Counted from the stretch's first letter, positions 44,119 through 54,315 are shown. The stretch is DNA of 56,902 bases from Chloroflexota bacterium (GCA_012270555.1 JAAXIC010000025.1:1-56902), one strand, 5' to 3'. Notes: generated by a model not told the origin, from the sequence alone. Numbers and translations are program-made.

Positions 44119-44148
44119 TTGACCTTAGATTATACCCCCCAGTAGTAT
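44119..44148 (+). promoter_or_regulatory. copA promoter with CsoR-like site
   Basis: TTGACC (44119-44124) and TAGTAT (44143-44148) are 18 bases apart. ATACCCCCCAGTAGTAT (44132-44148) lies across the spacer and -10; its ATAC...GTAT ends and C-run resemble copper-repressor (CsoR) operators. The palindrome is imperfect. Confidence 0.4.
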
Positions 44149-44283
44149 TAAGACAGCAGAACATTGGCACAACTCTATCCGACGGGATGATGCCACCAAA
44201 GGTGATGGCAGGTAGCGCGGCAGTGGACATAACGTATTGCTCTACACCGTAGCGCGAACCCTCGGAGCCATGAAAGCCAACCC

Positions 44284-46761
44284 ATGGCGACTACTGAACA
44301 GATACGTGAGAAAGAATCCTTCTCGCTGGCCGTGCAAGGCATGACCTGTGCCGCCTGTGTATGGCGGATCGAAGAAGCCGTCTCGCACGTCCCCGGCGTG
44401 GAAGAGGCGTCGGTGAATTTGGCGACGGAACGGGCGCAGATAACCTACGACCCGGTGCAAGCGACACCTGCCGCTATCGCGCAGGCGGTTACAGACGCAG
44501 GCTACGTACCGTCAGTCGTCAAGCGCACGCTGCGCGTCCACGGCATGCAGGACGCCTCGGCGGTGAACCGGGTGGAGGCTGCCCTCCGCGCCGTCCCGGG
44601 AGTCCTGCAAGCGGACGTAAATGTGGCGGCAGAACAAATCCTCATCGCCTATCTTCCCGACGTAACCGACGTGGCCGCGTGCCGGGAAGCTGTCGCCGGA
44701 GCCGGTTACACGCTGGAAGCCGCAGCGGACGGTGAGCCGGAAACCGACCAAGCCGCCCAAGCGCAAGCAGCCGATCGTAACGCGCAGCGCGCCTTGCAGA
44801 TTCGCTTGGGGATCTCTCTCGTGCTGTCGGTCATGGTTCTCCTGGGCAGCATGGGTGGAGCGCTGCTGCCGTTTCTGCGCGGTTCGGCGCTTGAGCACCC
44901 CTACCTGCTGTGGGCGCTGGCAACACCGGTGCAGTTCTGGGCGGGTTGGCGCTTTTACCGGGGTACCTGGGCTACGCTAAAGCACCTGACATTCGATATG
45001 AATGCGCTTATCGCCATCGGCACCAGCGCGGCCTATTTCTATAGCGCGACGGCCGTGCTGGCGCCGGGCTTCTTTGCCAGCCAGGCCGTGAATGGCGAAG
45101 TGCCTGTCTATTTCGATACGGCGGCGGTCATCATCACCCTCATTCTCTTAGGGCGCTACCTTGAGGCGCGTGCAAAGCGCCGGACCGCTGCCGCCATCCA
45201 CGCGCTCATGGACTGGCAACCGCAGACCGCGCAGGTGATTCGTAACGGCACGCCTGAGGATGTGCCGCTCGCAGCGGTAGCGGTGGACGACGTCATCCAG
45301 GTGCGGCCGGGCGAGCGCGTAGCCGTGGACGGCGTTGTCTTAGATGGGCAGAGCGCGGTTGATGAGTCCATGCTCACCGGCGAAAGCATGCCGGTGGAAA
45401 AAGGCCCCGGCGCGGAGGTTGTCGGCGGTGCGCTGAATACGACGGGTGCCTTCACGTTTCGCGCGACGCGGGTAGGCAAAGACACCGCGCTCGCACATAT
45501 CGTGAGACTAATCGAGGAAGCCCAGGGCTCCAAAGCGCCGCTGCAGCGACTGACGGACCGCATTGCCGCCTATTTCGTGCCCAGCGTGATTGCCGTCGCG
45601 CTGCTTACGTTCGTCGTGTGGTTTCTCGTGGGACCCGAGCCGGCGTTTACGCGGGCGCTGCTGGCCTTTGTAGCCGTGCTCATCATCTCGTGTCCGTGCG
45701 CGCTGGGTCTGGCGACGCCCACCGCCATCATGGTCGCCATGGGCGCTGGCGCGGCGCGGGGCGTGCTGGTGCGTGACGCGGAAGCCCTCGAACGCCTGCG
45801 CAGCGTTACCACGGTGGTGTTCGACAAGACCGGCACGCTCACGCAAGGCACGCCGGAGGTCACGAATGTGCTCGCGCAGCGCATGTCCGAATCGGAGTTG
45901 ATCCAGCTTGCCGCGGCGGCAGAACAATCCAGCGAGCATCCCTTGAGCCAAGCCGTGGTGCGCGCGGCGCAGGCAAGGTCCCTGGTAATCCCTCCCGCCG
46001 AGGACTTCATCGCCGCGCCGGGACGGGGCGTCCGCGCGGAGGTAGCCGGCAAGCTGGTGCGGGTGGGCAATCACGCCTACATGGCAGAGAGCGGCGTGGA
46101 CCCACAAGCGCTCGCCGCACTCGATGCGCAGGTGCAAGCATTCAACGACGTGGGCAAGACCGTGCTGCTGGTGGCTCTCGCTGGCGCGGTGGCAGGCATG
46201 ATCGCGGTCGCCGACACGCTCAAGCCAAGCGCCGCGCCGCTAGTGCAGACGCTGCGCGCGCGGGGGTTGGCAATAGTGATGCTCACGGGTGACGCGGCCC
46301 GCACTGCCCGCGCGATTGCCGCGCAACTCGGTATTGAACACGTCCTGGCCGAGGTCATGCCCGGACAGAAAGCGGCGGTTATCCAACAGCGGCAAGCGGC
46401 CGGAGAAGTGGTTGCCATGGTGGGAGATGGCATCAATGATGCCCCGGCGCTGGCCCGCGCCGACGTGGGCATTGCGCTGGGGGCCGGCGCCGACGTGGCG
46501 CTGGAAGCCGCCGACATTACGCTCATGGGCGATGATCTCGCCGGCCTGGATACGGCATTCACGCTTTCCCGGGCAACCCACCGCACCATCTGGCAGAATC
46601 TCGGTTGGGCGTTTGGCTACAACGTGCTCCTCATCCCGGTGGCGGCGGGGGTCTTGTACCCCGTATTCGGCATTGTGCTGAACCCCATGTTCGCGGCAGC
46701 GGCGATGGCGTTTTCTTCAGTCTCGGTTGTCATGAATTCTCTCCGCCTGCGGCGGCTCTGA
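44284..46761 (+). CDS. copA: Copper-exporting P1B-type ATPase
   Basis: This 825-residue ATPase exports Cu(I) from the cytosol. Two N-terminal heavy-metal domains are present: the first has GMTCAACV (Cys22 and Cys25), the second (about 82-150) reads GMQDASAV and so lacks both cysteines. Eight transmembrane helices follow, with the metal site CPC (470-472), phosphorylation motif DKTGT (Asp514), HP locus [10 protein letters not shown] and hinge [19 protein letters not shown]. The start has no strong ribosome binding site. An upstream promoter with a CsoR-like site suggests copper control; no csoR gene is nearby. Confidence 0.96.
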   Translation: MATTEQIREKESFSLAVQGMTCAACVWRIEEAVSHVPGVEEASVNLATERAQITYDPVQATPAAIAQAVTDAGYVPSVVKRTLRVHGMQDASAVNRVEAALRAVPGVLQADVNVAAEQILIAYLPDVTDVAACREAVAGAGYTLEAAADGEPETDQAAQAQAADRNAQRALQIRLGISLVLSVMVLLGSMGGALLPFLRGSALEHPYLLWALATPVQFWAGWRFYRGTWATLKHLTFDMNALIAIGTSAAYFYSATAVLAPGFFASQAVNGEVPVYFDTAAVIITLILLGRYLEARAKRRTAAAIHALMDWQPQTAQVIRNGTPEDVPLAAVAVDDVIQVRPGERVAVDGVVLDGQSAVDESMLTGESMPVEKGPGAEVVGGALNTTGAFTFRATRVGKDTALAHIVRLIEEAQGSKAPLQRLTDRIAAYFVPSVIAVALLTFVVWFLVGPEPAFTRALLAFVAVLIISCPCALGLATPTAIMVAMGAGAARGVLVRDAEALERLRSVTTVVFDKTGTLTQGTPEVTNVLAQRMSESELIQLAAAAEQSSEHPLSQAVVRAAQARSLVIPPAEDFIAAPGRGVRAEVAGKLVRVGNHAYMAESGVDPQALAALDAQVQAFNDVGKTVLLVALAGAVAGMIAVADTLKPSAAPLVQTLRARGLAIVMLTGDAARTARAIAAQLGIEHVLAEVMPGQKAAVIQQRQAAGEVVAMVGDGINDAPALARADVGIALGAGADVALEAADITLMGDDLAGLDTAFTLSRATHRTIWQNLGWAFGYNVLLIPVAAGVLYPVFGIVLNPMFAAAAMAFSSVSVVMNSLRLRRL

Positions 46762-47317
46762 GGCGGCGGTTTGAGGCACGTCTCGACGCTGTATATGCTG
46801 CTTGCTCTTGGCTTGGACCAAGCAACGGGCCGAGATCTTCCGCTCTCATGCGAGGGAGGGGCAAGAGCCTAATGCTGTCGCATTAAAATCCGCGCCTGAG
46901 CCGTTCGCCCTGAGCTAAGTCGAAGGGTGAACGGCTCAGGCACGAGACCGTCGGTTTTGGGCCTTCTACGCTTCGTTTGTGCTTCGACGGGCTCAGCACG
47001 AACGGAGAAAACTGAAGCCATCCACTTTAGTGCGACACCATTGGGGCAAGAGCCTACCCGCACCCTTGCTTTCGCTGGACAGGCTCTGACATGGGGTCTC
47101 CTGCGGTTGACAATCGTCCGGCGGAAAGAAGGAGGGAGTAGCTCAGCGAACTACCCCCTCGTTTCGGACCGATTCAGCGCGGCCCCGACGTCTGTGCAGC
47201 CACGGTAGCCTGCCAGGGCTACGGCAACATTGTTGCTGTACAGTGCCCTCTCAGAGTTGCCCAATACCAACGAGATTCCGCGTATGGCGTGACTTCCAAA
47301 TGTCACCTAAAGGGTTA
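46762..47317. other. Intergenic region with a candidate miniature mobile element
   Basis: No gene is supported. Between two 14-base direct repeats (46858-46871 and 47043-47056) lies a 171-base segment with imperfect terminal inverted repeats, detailed separately. Further on, to 47317, I see nothing recognisable. Confidence 0.6.
46858..47056. mobile_element. Candidate MITE-like element with direct repeats
   Basis: GGGGCAAGAGCCTA occurs at both ends. Just inside the left copy is AATGCTGTCGCATTAAAATC; just inside the right copy, read on the minus strand, is AATGGTGTCGCACTAAAGTG, an imperfect terminal inverted repeat. The interior holds a near-perfect 18-bp stem (46894-46941) and another CTTCGACGGGCTCAGCACG repeat (46979-47005). 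It encodes no protein. Confidence 0.55.
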
Positions 47318-48706
47318 CTACTCCCTGTGCTCCTCGGGCCGACGGTCGATGATCTCTTGCAGGATTCGCGCCGATTCGCGCAGGCCCTCGGGCACGGTGA
47401 TCTCGCCTCTGAGTGCACTGTACCATGGCTGTTGCAGCGGTCCCCAGGCCTCGTTGAACTCCGGCAGGCGCAGGAAGTTGTGGCCTTCCTCGGCCCAGGC
47501 CTCGATGGCATCGTGGACATTCGTCCCTTCGAAGCGCGACGCCCAGCCGGGGTGAGAAGCGTGCTCGATGATGGACGGCCAGGACGTCCAGCCAAAGTAC
47601 TCGGAACCGGTGGCGCCCTCGTCCGACCCGAGCCACTTCAACAGCTCCCACACCGAGTCCTGCACTTTGGAAAGACCCATGATGGAGTGGGCATTGCCGA
47701 CCACGGTGGCCGTGCCCCGCTCGTTACGCGGCGGCCGAGTCACACTGAGCTTCTCGCCCAGATGCTGCTGGGAGGCGTTGTAGCGGAAGACGCCGTTGAA
47801 CTCCATAGCGATGTGCCCCAGCTCCAGAATGCCGATGCCGGAGCGTCCGGCCAGCAGCTCCCTGACCACTTCACTCGGCGGCGTGAACTGGTGTTTCAGG
47901 TGCAGGTCCACGTTGAACTGGGCGCCGGCGTGCGACTTAGGATCTTCGCCGTAGAGCACCGTATTGCCGTCCTCCGTCAACTCCTCTCCGCCAAAATTCA
48001 GCATGAAGGTGCTGGCCATGTAGAAGAGGCTGTTTTGCCCAATCCGCACGGCCCAGCGGTTGTCGTCGGGCTTGTGGACCTTCTGGCACATGTCGATCAT
48101 GTCGTCATAGGTCCAGTCGCCGCCTGGGTAATTCAGACCGGCTTCATCGAAGTACTGCTTGTTGAAGAGCACCAGTTCGCCGCCGGACTGGGTGGGGATG
48201 GCGTAGAGCTTGCCGGCCCAACTCCAGGCTTTGATGTCCGCGGGATAGTAGCGGGTGATGTCCACCTGGTCCCGCTGCATCAACGGGATGTGGTCGATGA
48301 ACATGCCGTTGAAGCCGCCGAAGAAGACCCAGTTTACTTGGTTCATGGAGATGTCCACGTCGGCCTCGCCGGCGGCAAAGGCGGTCTTGCGCCGGTCCCA
48401 GATGCCGCTGTACTCGCCGGGAATGACGTTGAACTCGACGTTCAGCGCCTCCTCGGCCTGCTTGAGCGTGTTCAGATACGGCGCATGACGACCGTCGGTC
48501 TCGGTGAAGTACTCGTCGATGTTGATGACCGGCGTCTCCATCATCTCCGTTTTTTCTTCGGCTTTAGCCTCGGATTCCTCTTCCGCTGCAGGCGCAGTTG
48601 TAGCTGCCGGCATTGCGCCGCACGCGGCAAGCGCCAGCACACTTGCCATGCCGCCGGCGCCAATGAAGAGGCGTCGTCTCGTAAAAGTGTCTGATCGTGC
48701 CTTCAT
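47318..48706 (-). CDS. Sugar-type extracellular solute-binding protein
   Basis: This 462-residue lipoprotein (SBP_bac_1 family) is probably a carbohydrate-binding component. Its N-terminus combines a twin-arginine-like motif (TRRRLFI, residues 9-15) with the lipobox LAAC (Cys29), so it may be exported folded and then lipidated. A Glu/Lys-rich linker follows (about 41-60). Start 48706 has GGAGG 9 bases upstream; an upstream TTG at 48730 would sit at the ribosome binding site itself. No permease or ATPase gene is adjacent, so its transporter partners must be elsewhere. It is related to the family of maltose/glycerol-phosphate binding proteins. Confidence 0.88.
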   Translation of the reverse strand: MKARSDTFTRRRLFIGAGGMASVLALAACGAMPAATTAPAAEEESEAKAEEKTEMMETPVINIDEYFTETDGRHAPYLNTLKQAEEALNVEFNVIPGEYSGIWDRRKTAFAAGEADVDISMNQVNWVFFGGFNGMFIDHIPLMQRDQVDITRYYPADIKAWSWAGKLYAIPTQSGGELVLFNKQYFDEAGLNYPGGDWTYDDMIDMCQKVHKPDDNRWAVRIGQNSLFYMASTFMLNFGGEELTEDGNTVLYGEDPKSHAGAQFNVDLHLKHQFTPPSEVVRELLAGRSGIGILELGHIAMEFNGVFRYNASQQHLGEKLSVTRPPRNERGTATVVGNAHSIMGLSKVQDSVWELLKWLGSDEGATGSEYFGWTSWPSIIEHASHPGWASRFEGTNVHDAIEAWAEEGHNFLRLPEFNEAWGPLQQPWYSALRGEITVPEGLRESARILQEIIDRRPEEHRE

Positions 48707-49127
48707 CGCAAATGACCTCCTTTGGGTCAATGTCTTCCGTACGCTGAAGCTGCGCGCCGTTCAGCCACCGGGTGAAGAAGAAGACGAGGATCGGCTTAGG
48801 TGTCACAGCCCTTCCGAAGCGCCGTGTGTGTGACCTCCTTTCGACAAACATGCTACTAACAATTATCCTATCAATACGATATTGTACCACGGAAATGGCT
48901 CGTTTCCCATGTCAATAGCATAAAATTAGACGCTTTTGCTGCTTTTGAGTTTCTGCCGAATGGGCCGATGACCTGGCAGGCAACGTTGGCTGCCAGGCTT
49001 TCGTGGTGAGGAGGATGAGAGCGGGCTGGATTGAGTTGACAGAGCTATCGCCAGCGCCTATGTTCATTGCTAACACCTTGGCTAAACGGTATCGGCCGAT
49101 AAGCTCCACTAAGAGAAAGATGGCTTC
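48707..49127. other. Divergent intergenic region
   Basis: It lies between the binding-protein gene and the DUF6807 gene. An unusually AT-rich stretch around 48845-48895 includes, on the minus strand, TACAAT and TTGATA, but I cannot settle a -35/-10 pair. No gene is seen. Confidence 0.45.
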
Positions 49128-50288
49128 ATGGCACGCACGCAGTTTACGGTCCACGCCGGCAATCATCCTCGGCAACATTGTCCGGTTTGGGTAAATAGCG
49201 CGGGGCTTGATCCGGGCCGTGACTATGTGGTGGTGTCCGACGAGAGCAAAGCAGCGCTGCCCGCGCAGGCGGTGGAGACTGCGGACGGAGTCTGGCTGGC
49301 CTGGGTTATCCCCGCGCTTGAGGCCGATACGTCTCAGACCTTTTCGTTGGAAGAAGGCCCGAGCATAGGTGGTGTTGCCCTGGCCGACGGCAAGTACGGT
49401 TTAGACATTAATCTTACCGGCGATCTCTTTACCACCTATCACCATGCCGCCAAACACAACAAGCTGTTTCTCTATCCCGTGATCGGCCCTACCGGCCGGG
49501 GCATGACGCGCGGATACCCCATGGTGACGGATATTCCCGGTGAGAAGCATGACCATCCCCATCACAAGTCGATTCACGTGGCGCACGGCGACGTGAACGG
49601 CGTGGACCTCTGGAGCGAGCTCGATGACCACGGCTCCCAGCGCCACGCTGCTTTTCTCCCTGCCTTTGGCGCCGGCAGTACCTACGTCAGTGGACCGGTC
49701 TGCGGCGCGTTTCGCTCGCGCAGCCACTGGGTGAGCCGCAGCGAGCAACCCGTGGTGGCGGAGGAGAAACACGTGGTGGTGTATGCCCCCGCGCCGGACG
49801 CGCGCATGCTGGACATCGCCGTGACCCTGCGCGCCACCGAGGGCCCGGTGCGCTTTGGCGATACGAAGGAAGGCGCCATGCTCTCCGTGCGAGTCGCCAG
49901 CAGCATGGACGCTGACACCGACGGGCAGATCGAGAATGCCTACGGCGGCCGGGGCGAGGACGAGTGCTTCGGCGCACGCGCCCAGTGGATGGACTACGTG
50001 GGGCCGGTGGACGGCACGACGGTGGGCCTGGCGGTGTTCGATCACCCAACCAGCTTCCGCTACCCCACCTACTGGCACGTCCGCAACTACGGCCTGCTGC
50101 ACGCGAATTGCTTCGCCTGGCGCGAGTTCCTGGGCCACGCCGGCGTAGACGGCAGCTACGTCCTGCCCGAAGGTGCCCGCCTGCGGTGCAAATTCCGCGT
50201 GTATCTCCACACGGGCAATACGCAGGATGCGCGCGTGAAAGAGCGGTACCATGATTTCATCACCCCGCCGGTGGTGGAGAGTATGTAA
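49128..50288 (+). CDS. PmoA/DUF6807-family protein
   Basis: This 386-residue protein matches the so-called methane oxygenase PmoA family (DUF6807), which despite its name is mostly found in sugar-degrading loci: KLFLYPVIGPTGRGMTRGYP, KHDHPHHKSIHVAHGDVNGVDLW and VGLAVFDHPTSFRYPTYWHVRNYG are the conserved blocks. The DHPHH segment suggests metal or substrate binding. No signal peptide or membrane helices are visible, so it is not the membrane subunit of methane monooxygenase. It is followed by a membrane-protein gene 4 bases after its stop. Confidence 0.82.
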   Translation: MARTQFTVHAGNHPRQHCPVWVNSAGLDPGRDYVVVSDESKAALPAQAVETADGVWLAWVIPALEADTSQTFSLEEGPSIGGVALADGKYGLDINLTGDLFTTYHHAAKHNKLFLYPVIGPTGRGMTRGYPMVTDIPGEKHDHPHHKSIHVAHGDVNGVDLWSELDDHGSQRHAAFLPAFGAGSTYVSGPVCGAFRSRSHWVSRSEQPVVAEEKHVVVYAPAPDARMLDIAVTLRATEGPVRFGDTKEGAMLSVRVASSMDADTDGQIENAYGGRGEDECFGARAQWMDYVGPVDGTTVGLAVFDHPTSFRYPTYWHVRNYGLLHANCFAWREFLGHAGVDGSYVLPEGARLRCKFRVYLHTGNTQDARVKERYHDFITPPVVESM

Positions 50289-50292
50289 CCCT

Positions 50293-51081
50293 ATGTTGGC
50301 ACTTTCATCTATAGGTGAGAGTGAGTTTGAGGCCGCGGGTAGAGCTACCACCCTGTGGGCGGTTGCCGGCCTGGTCCTGGGCCTATTGGCCGTTTTGCTT
50401 GATCTGGCGGGGCAGTTTGTCTCCGAACTCTTCTTCTTGAACACGGCCGCGACCTCGTGCGGACTTGCGGGAGTGGTACTATCCAGCAAGGCGTATTTTG
50501 ACGCTCGTGAAGAGGGGAGCTTCTCGGGAATGGCAGTAGCCGGCATGGCGCTCAATGGAGTCTCTCTTCTTGGTGGATTCGCGATATCTGGATTTCAGAC
50601 GCTGTGGCGGGCTCCTCTCGTCATTGCCGTCTCTGTTCTGGTACTGCGGCAACTTCGGCTCTCCTATCCCTTAACGTGGCGAGGCTTGACGTGGATGCGG
50701 GGCATCCACGATGATCGCGCTCCTGCGGCTGATGAGAAGGCGAGCGAGCTATGCCTCGTTTTGACTCAGGAGGAATACCGGAGACTGGCCGTAATTGGGT
50801 TGTATCTTGGCATCGCTTCCCTGAGCCTGACATTCTTACCGGCCGTTGTTCTCCTATGGGAATCCCAGGTGCGATTTTGGGTACCCTTTTGGCTGATGGG
50901 TATCCGAATTGGGTTCCTATGTCACGTGGTGGGAGTGTGGTTCTGCGGCCTGGCGTTTCTAAAGTTGCTGCAAGGGGGCGGCCTAACCAGATCAGCGGTG
51001 GCAGGATTCATGGTCAACCTTGCGCTTGCCTTGTTCTTGCTCGTCGGCCTCTTAACCGCCTATTTCATGACGGTGCGATAG
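50293..51081 (+). CDS. Multi-pass membrane protein of unknown function
   Basis: This 262-residue protein has about six to seven hydrophobic segments (for example TTLWAVAGLVLGLLAVLLDLAG and GFMVNLALALFLLVGLLTAY). Residues 153-163 are hydrophilic and acidic (DEKASELCLVLTQEEYRR). It resembles small DUF4190-type membrane proteins in its first half, but I cannot name it. The ATG at 50293 is used because upstream in-frame starts lie inside the preceding gene. It may be translated with the DUF6807 gene. Confidence 0.6.
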   Translation: MLALSSIGESEFEAAGRATTLWAVAGLVLGLLAVLLDLAGQFVSELFFLNTAATSCGLAGVVLSSKAYFDAREEGSFSGMAVAGMALNGVSLLGGFAISGFQTLWRAPLVIAVSVLVLRQLRLSYPLTWRGLTWMRGIHDDRAPAADEKASELCLVLTQEEYRRLAVIGLYLGIASLSLTFLPAVVLLWESQVRFWVPFWLMGIRIGFLCHVVGVWFCGLAFLKLLQGGGLTRSAVAGFMVNLALALFLLVGLLTAYFMTVR

Positions 51082-51147
51082 CGGGGCGAATCTCATGGTA
51101 TCTTATGTAGTTCTGGTGCGGCACTCACAGACCGGTTAGGTATAACA

Positions 51148-52857
51148 ATGGCAAACAACAACAGAGAATCTGACATAACGCAAGAAATCAACGTTTCCGT
51201 ACCCATGCGCGACGGCACGATTCTGCGGGCCGACGTGTACCGTCCCGAGGCGCCGGGCACGTATCCCGTGCTGCTCTGCCGCACGCCCTATGATAAGACC
51301 GATCAAGGCATCGGCCAGGAGCTTGCGCGGCGTGGATACATCGCGGTGGTGCAGGACGTGCGGGGCCGCTACGCTTCAGACGGCGAATTCCGCCCCGGCT
51401 TCTACCGCGCCGACGTCAACGACGACGTGGACGGCTACGACACGGTAGAGTGGGCCGCGCGCCTGCCCGGTTCCACCGGCAAAGTGGGCACCTATGGCGG
51501 CTCCTACAACGGCTGGACGCAATGGGAGCTGGCCCACACGCGCCCGCCGCACCTGGCTACCATGATTCCCAGCGCCATCGCCGCGAACCTGCTCGACCGC
51601 GAACTGGGCGGGGTGCTGCGGCTCGGCCGTGTGCTGTGGTGGACCGTCAACTCGCTGGCGCCGGACCTGCGTATCCACATCGGCGATACCAAAGGGCCCA
51701 CCACGAATGCCGACGCGGAGCACATTTGGCTGGAACAGGACCGCAGCAAGTGGCTGTGGTACCTGCCGCTGCTGGAAATCCCCGACGACGTGCTCTCCGG
51801 CATGAAGGTGCACTTCCACCATTGGCTGAACGACCATGCCCAAGACCATTTCGGCTTCCTGCAGAAGCACAAGAATGTTGACGTTCCGGTCCTGAGCGTA
51901 ACGGGCTGGTACGACCAGCAGATCGGCACCATCAAGCATTTCACCGGCATGCAGGCCAACGGCATGACGGCCCACGCCCGCGAAAACCAATACCTCATCA
52001 TCGGCCCGTGGACGCACACGACCGCCGATTTGACCCGCACGGTGGGCGCAGTGGACTTCGGCCCCGCGGCGGAGCGGGACTACTACGCTATCGCCGACGC
52101 CTGGTATCGCGCGTGGCTCAAGGACGACCCCAGCGGCATCGCCGACTGGCCGCCGATTCAACTCTTCATCATGGGCGCGAACACCTGGCGGAGCGAAAAC
52201 GAGTGGCCGCTGGCGCGCACGCAGTACACTGACTTCTACTTCCACAGCGGCGGCGACGCGAATACGCCGTTTGGGGATGGCGTGCTTTCGCGGGAAGCGC
52301 CCAGCGGGGAGCCGCCGGATAGCTACACGTACGACCCGCGCGACCCCGTGATGACGCTCTACACCGGCCCCGGCCAGCAGGAGCCTCACGATCAGCGGGC
52401 GCTGCAGCACCGGCGCGATATCCTGAGCTACGCCACGCCGCCGCTGGAAAGTCCGCTGGAGGTCACCGGCCCGATCACGGTCACGCTGTGGGCGGCGTCA
52501 TCGGCCCGCGATACGGACTTTGTGGTCAAGCTGATGGACGTGTGGCCGGACGGCTTCACCCAAGAGCTCTGCCACGGCATTGTGCGCGCCCGCTACCGGG
52601 AGTCCTATACGGAACCTACGCTCATCGAGCCGAACGCGGTCTACCAGTACACGATTCAGGTGAATCCCACGAGCAATTGCTTCCTGCCCGGCCACCGCAT
52701 GCGGATCGACATCTCCAGCAGCGATTTTCCAAACTTCGACCGCAACCACAACACCGGCGCCCACGAATACGCCGACGGTGAACTGGTCACTGCTCACCAG
52801 ACGATCTTCCACGATCACGCCAGGCCGTCGCACGTGACGCTGCCGGTGATACCCTGA
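51148..52857 (+). CDS. CocE/NonD-family serine hydrolase (X-Pro dipeptidyl-peptidase-like)
   Basis: This 569-residue protein has an alpha/beta hydrolase domain with nucleophile Ser119 in GTYGGSYNG, the usual N-terminal VPMRDGTILRADVYRP and DVRGRYASDGEF. DTDFVVKLMDVWPDGF begins the C-terminal beta-sandwich of the family. Members cleave acyl esters (cocaine esterase), beta-lactam acyl groups or X-Pro dipeptides. There is no signal peptide and no strong ribosome binding site. The substrate cannot be inferred. Confidence 0.9.
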   Translation: MANNNRESDITQEINVSVPMRDGTILRADVYRPEAPGTYPVLLCRTPYDKTDQGIGQELARRGYIAVVQDVRGRYASDGEFRPGFYRADVNDDVDGYDTVEWAARLPGSTGKVGTYGGSYNGWTQWELAHTRPPHLATMIPSAIAANLLDRELGGVLRLGRVLWWTVNSLAPDLRIHIGDTKGPTTNADAEHIWLEQDRSKWLWYLPLLEIPDDVLSGMKVHFHHWLNDHAQDHFGFLQKHKNVDVPVLSVTGWYDQQIGTIKHFTGMQANGMTAHARENQYLIIGPWTHTTADLTRTVGAVDFGPAAERDYYAIADAWYRAWLKDDPSGIADWPPIQLFIMGANTWRSENEWPLARTQYTDFYFHSGGDANTPFGDGVLSREAPSGEPPDSYTYDPRDPVMTLYTGPGQQEPHDQRALQHRRDILSYATPPLESPLEVTGPITVTLWAASSARDTDFVVKLMDVWPDGFTQELCHGIVRARYRESYTEPTLIEPNAVYQYTIQVNPTSNCFLPGHRMRIDISSSDFPNFDRNHNTGAHEYADGELVTAHQTIFHDHARPSHVTLPVIP

Positions 52858-52904
52858 GCGGGCGGTTCGCAGGGCTTCAGCGCCGTAACCGTCGTGAGTC
52901 CCAT

Positions 52905-53056
52905 ACCGTTCGTACTTCGACAAGGGCTTCGCGCAGCACTCAGCACGAACGGTTTGTGGTCAAAGTGAAAGCGATTCCGTTCGCCCCCGTATCACGTACG
53001 GGGCAAGCTCTGAGCCTGCGTGTCCTGAGCTTGTCGAAGGGTCGAAGGGTAAACGG
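52905..53056. repeat. Composite dispersed repeat
   Basis: A CGTTCGTACTTCGACAAGGG / CTCAGCACGAACGG palindrome (52905-52952) is followed by CCCCGTATCACGTACGGGG and TGTCCTGAGCTTGTCGAAGG. It fills the gap between the CocE-type and dehydrogenase genes. Confidence 0.75.
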
Positions 53057-53128
53057 ACTTAATGAGGAAGCCAATGGGATGAATCTTTTTAGTTGAATCA
53101 GCAGTCATAACCGGAGGTCCATCCAACA

Positions 53129-54184
53129 ATGCGCGCGCTGTACTCGAACAATCGCGGTGAAATGTATCTCAAGGAAGTGCCCGAGCCTACGCTGAAGGGC
53201 TCCGGTGTCGTTATCCGAACACTCGCCTCGGTCTTTGGGGCCGGTTCCGAAATGGCGGGCGTGGCACGCCGCCGCAAGGCTCTGGAAGAAGGCAAAGACC
53301 CCGGACCATTCAGCGAAAAGCCCCACAGCTACCAATCCGCCGGAGAAATCCTACAGGTGTCCGACGATCTTCAAGACCGCTTCCAACCGGGCGATCTGGT
53401 GGCCGCGACCGGCGGCGGTTTTGGATTTCACGCCGAGATGGGCTACGTGCCCAAGCACTCGTTTGCCAAGATTCCGCCGGGTCTGCCGCCTATCGAGGCC
53501 GCCACCACAAACGTCGGGCTTACGGCGTTCCACGCCATGCGCCGCGCCGTGCTACTGCCGGGCGAGACGGCGGTGGTGCTTGGTCTCGGCATGGTGGGGC
53601 AGATCACGGCGCAACTGGTGGGCATGGTGGGCGCGCGTGCCCTGGGCGTCGACCTGCACGAATTCCGGTTGGCGAAGGCCCGCGAACTCGGCGCGGTGGC
53701 CACGGCCAGCGGCTCTGACGACGAAGTAGCCGCGGCGGTGGACGCATTCACCGGCGGCAGAGGCGCGGACGCGGTCTTCATCGCCACCTCGGCGCGCGTC
53801 CGTGGGCCGGCTTCTCTGGCGGTGCGGCTGGTGCGGGAGAGCGGCCGCGTGTTGCTGATCGGGCGCGTGATCTGGGACTTCACGCCCACCCACCCAGACG
53901 CCGACCCCCACACCAAGGAAATCAACATTCATTGGGTGAACGGACGCGGTCCCGGCAGCCGCGAACGCGACTACCTGCGCGGCGAGGGGGACTATCCTTC
54001 ACGCTTCGTGCCCTGGGACCAGGAGCGCAACTTGCAGGCTCTCCTTGATCTCCAGGCGGCAGGCAAGGTGCGTGTAGGCCCGCTCATCACCCACCGTTTC
54101 CCGTTCGCTCAAGCTCCCGCGGCGGCGGAGGTCGCGATCAGTCTGCCCACGGAAGCGCTCGCCGTGGCGTTGGAGTACGACTGA
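53129..54184 (+). CDS. Zinc-type/MDR alcohol dehydrogenase-like protein
   Basis: This 351-residue medium-chain dehydrogenase/reductase has the NAD(P) site AVVLGLGMVGQITAQLVGMVG (about 150-170). The catalytic zinc ligands of alcohol dehydrogenases are not seen: the usual GHE segment reads HSYQSAGEI, and the four-cysteine structural lobe is missing. It is therefore probably zinc-independent. RGPASLAVRLVRESGRVLLIGR is typical of the family. GGAGG lies 11 bases before the ATG. Substrate unknown; it may act on sugars or other secondary alcohols. Confidence 0.85.
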   Translation: MRALYSNNRGEMYLKEVPEPTLKGSGVVIRTLASVFGAGSEMAGVARRRKALEEGKDPGPFSEKPHSYQSAGEILQVSDDLQDRFQPGDLVAATGGGFGFHAEMGYVPKHSFAKIPPGLPPIEAATTNVGLTAFHAMRRAVLLPGETAVVLGLGMVGQITAQLVGMVGARALGVDLHEFRLAKARELGAVATASGSDDEVAAAVDAFTGGRGADAVFIATSARVRGPASLAVRLVRESGRVLLIGRVIWDFTPTHPDADPHTKEINIHWVNGRGPGSRERDYLRGEGDYPSRFVPWDQERNLQALLDLQAAGKVRVGPLITHRFPFAQAPAAAEVAISLPTEALAVALEYD

Positions 54185-54315
54185 CGGCACGGCGCTCATC
54201 ACCACGCCGCCGTTGGATATGACCGGCCCCGAGTGGCGATAGGGGAAATTAAGCGCATTGGAGAAGGCCGCTTGCATTGAGGCATGCGGAACCGGTTGTG
54301 CTCAGGCAGCGCGGC

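Larger units (their letters stand above)
43835..44283. other. Intergenic region: terminator, repeat element, copper-type promoter
   Basis: No gene seen. A strong hairpin terminator at 43854-43889 is followed by the inverted copy of the 113-bp element (43892-44028), a second repeat (44017-44085), and the copA promoter at 44119-44148. Confidence 0.65.

Noticed and set aside
49128-50288. Methane monooxygenase subunit
   Set aside because: The PmoA name for this family is historical; no membrane helices or pmoB/pmoC genes are present.
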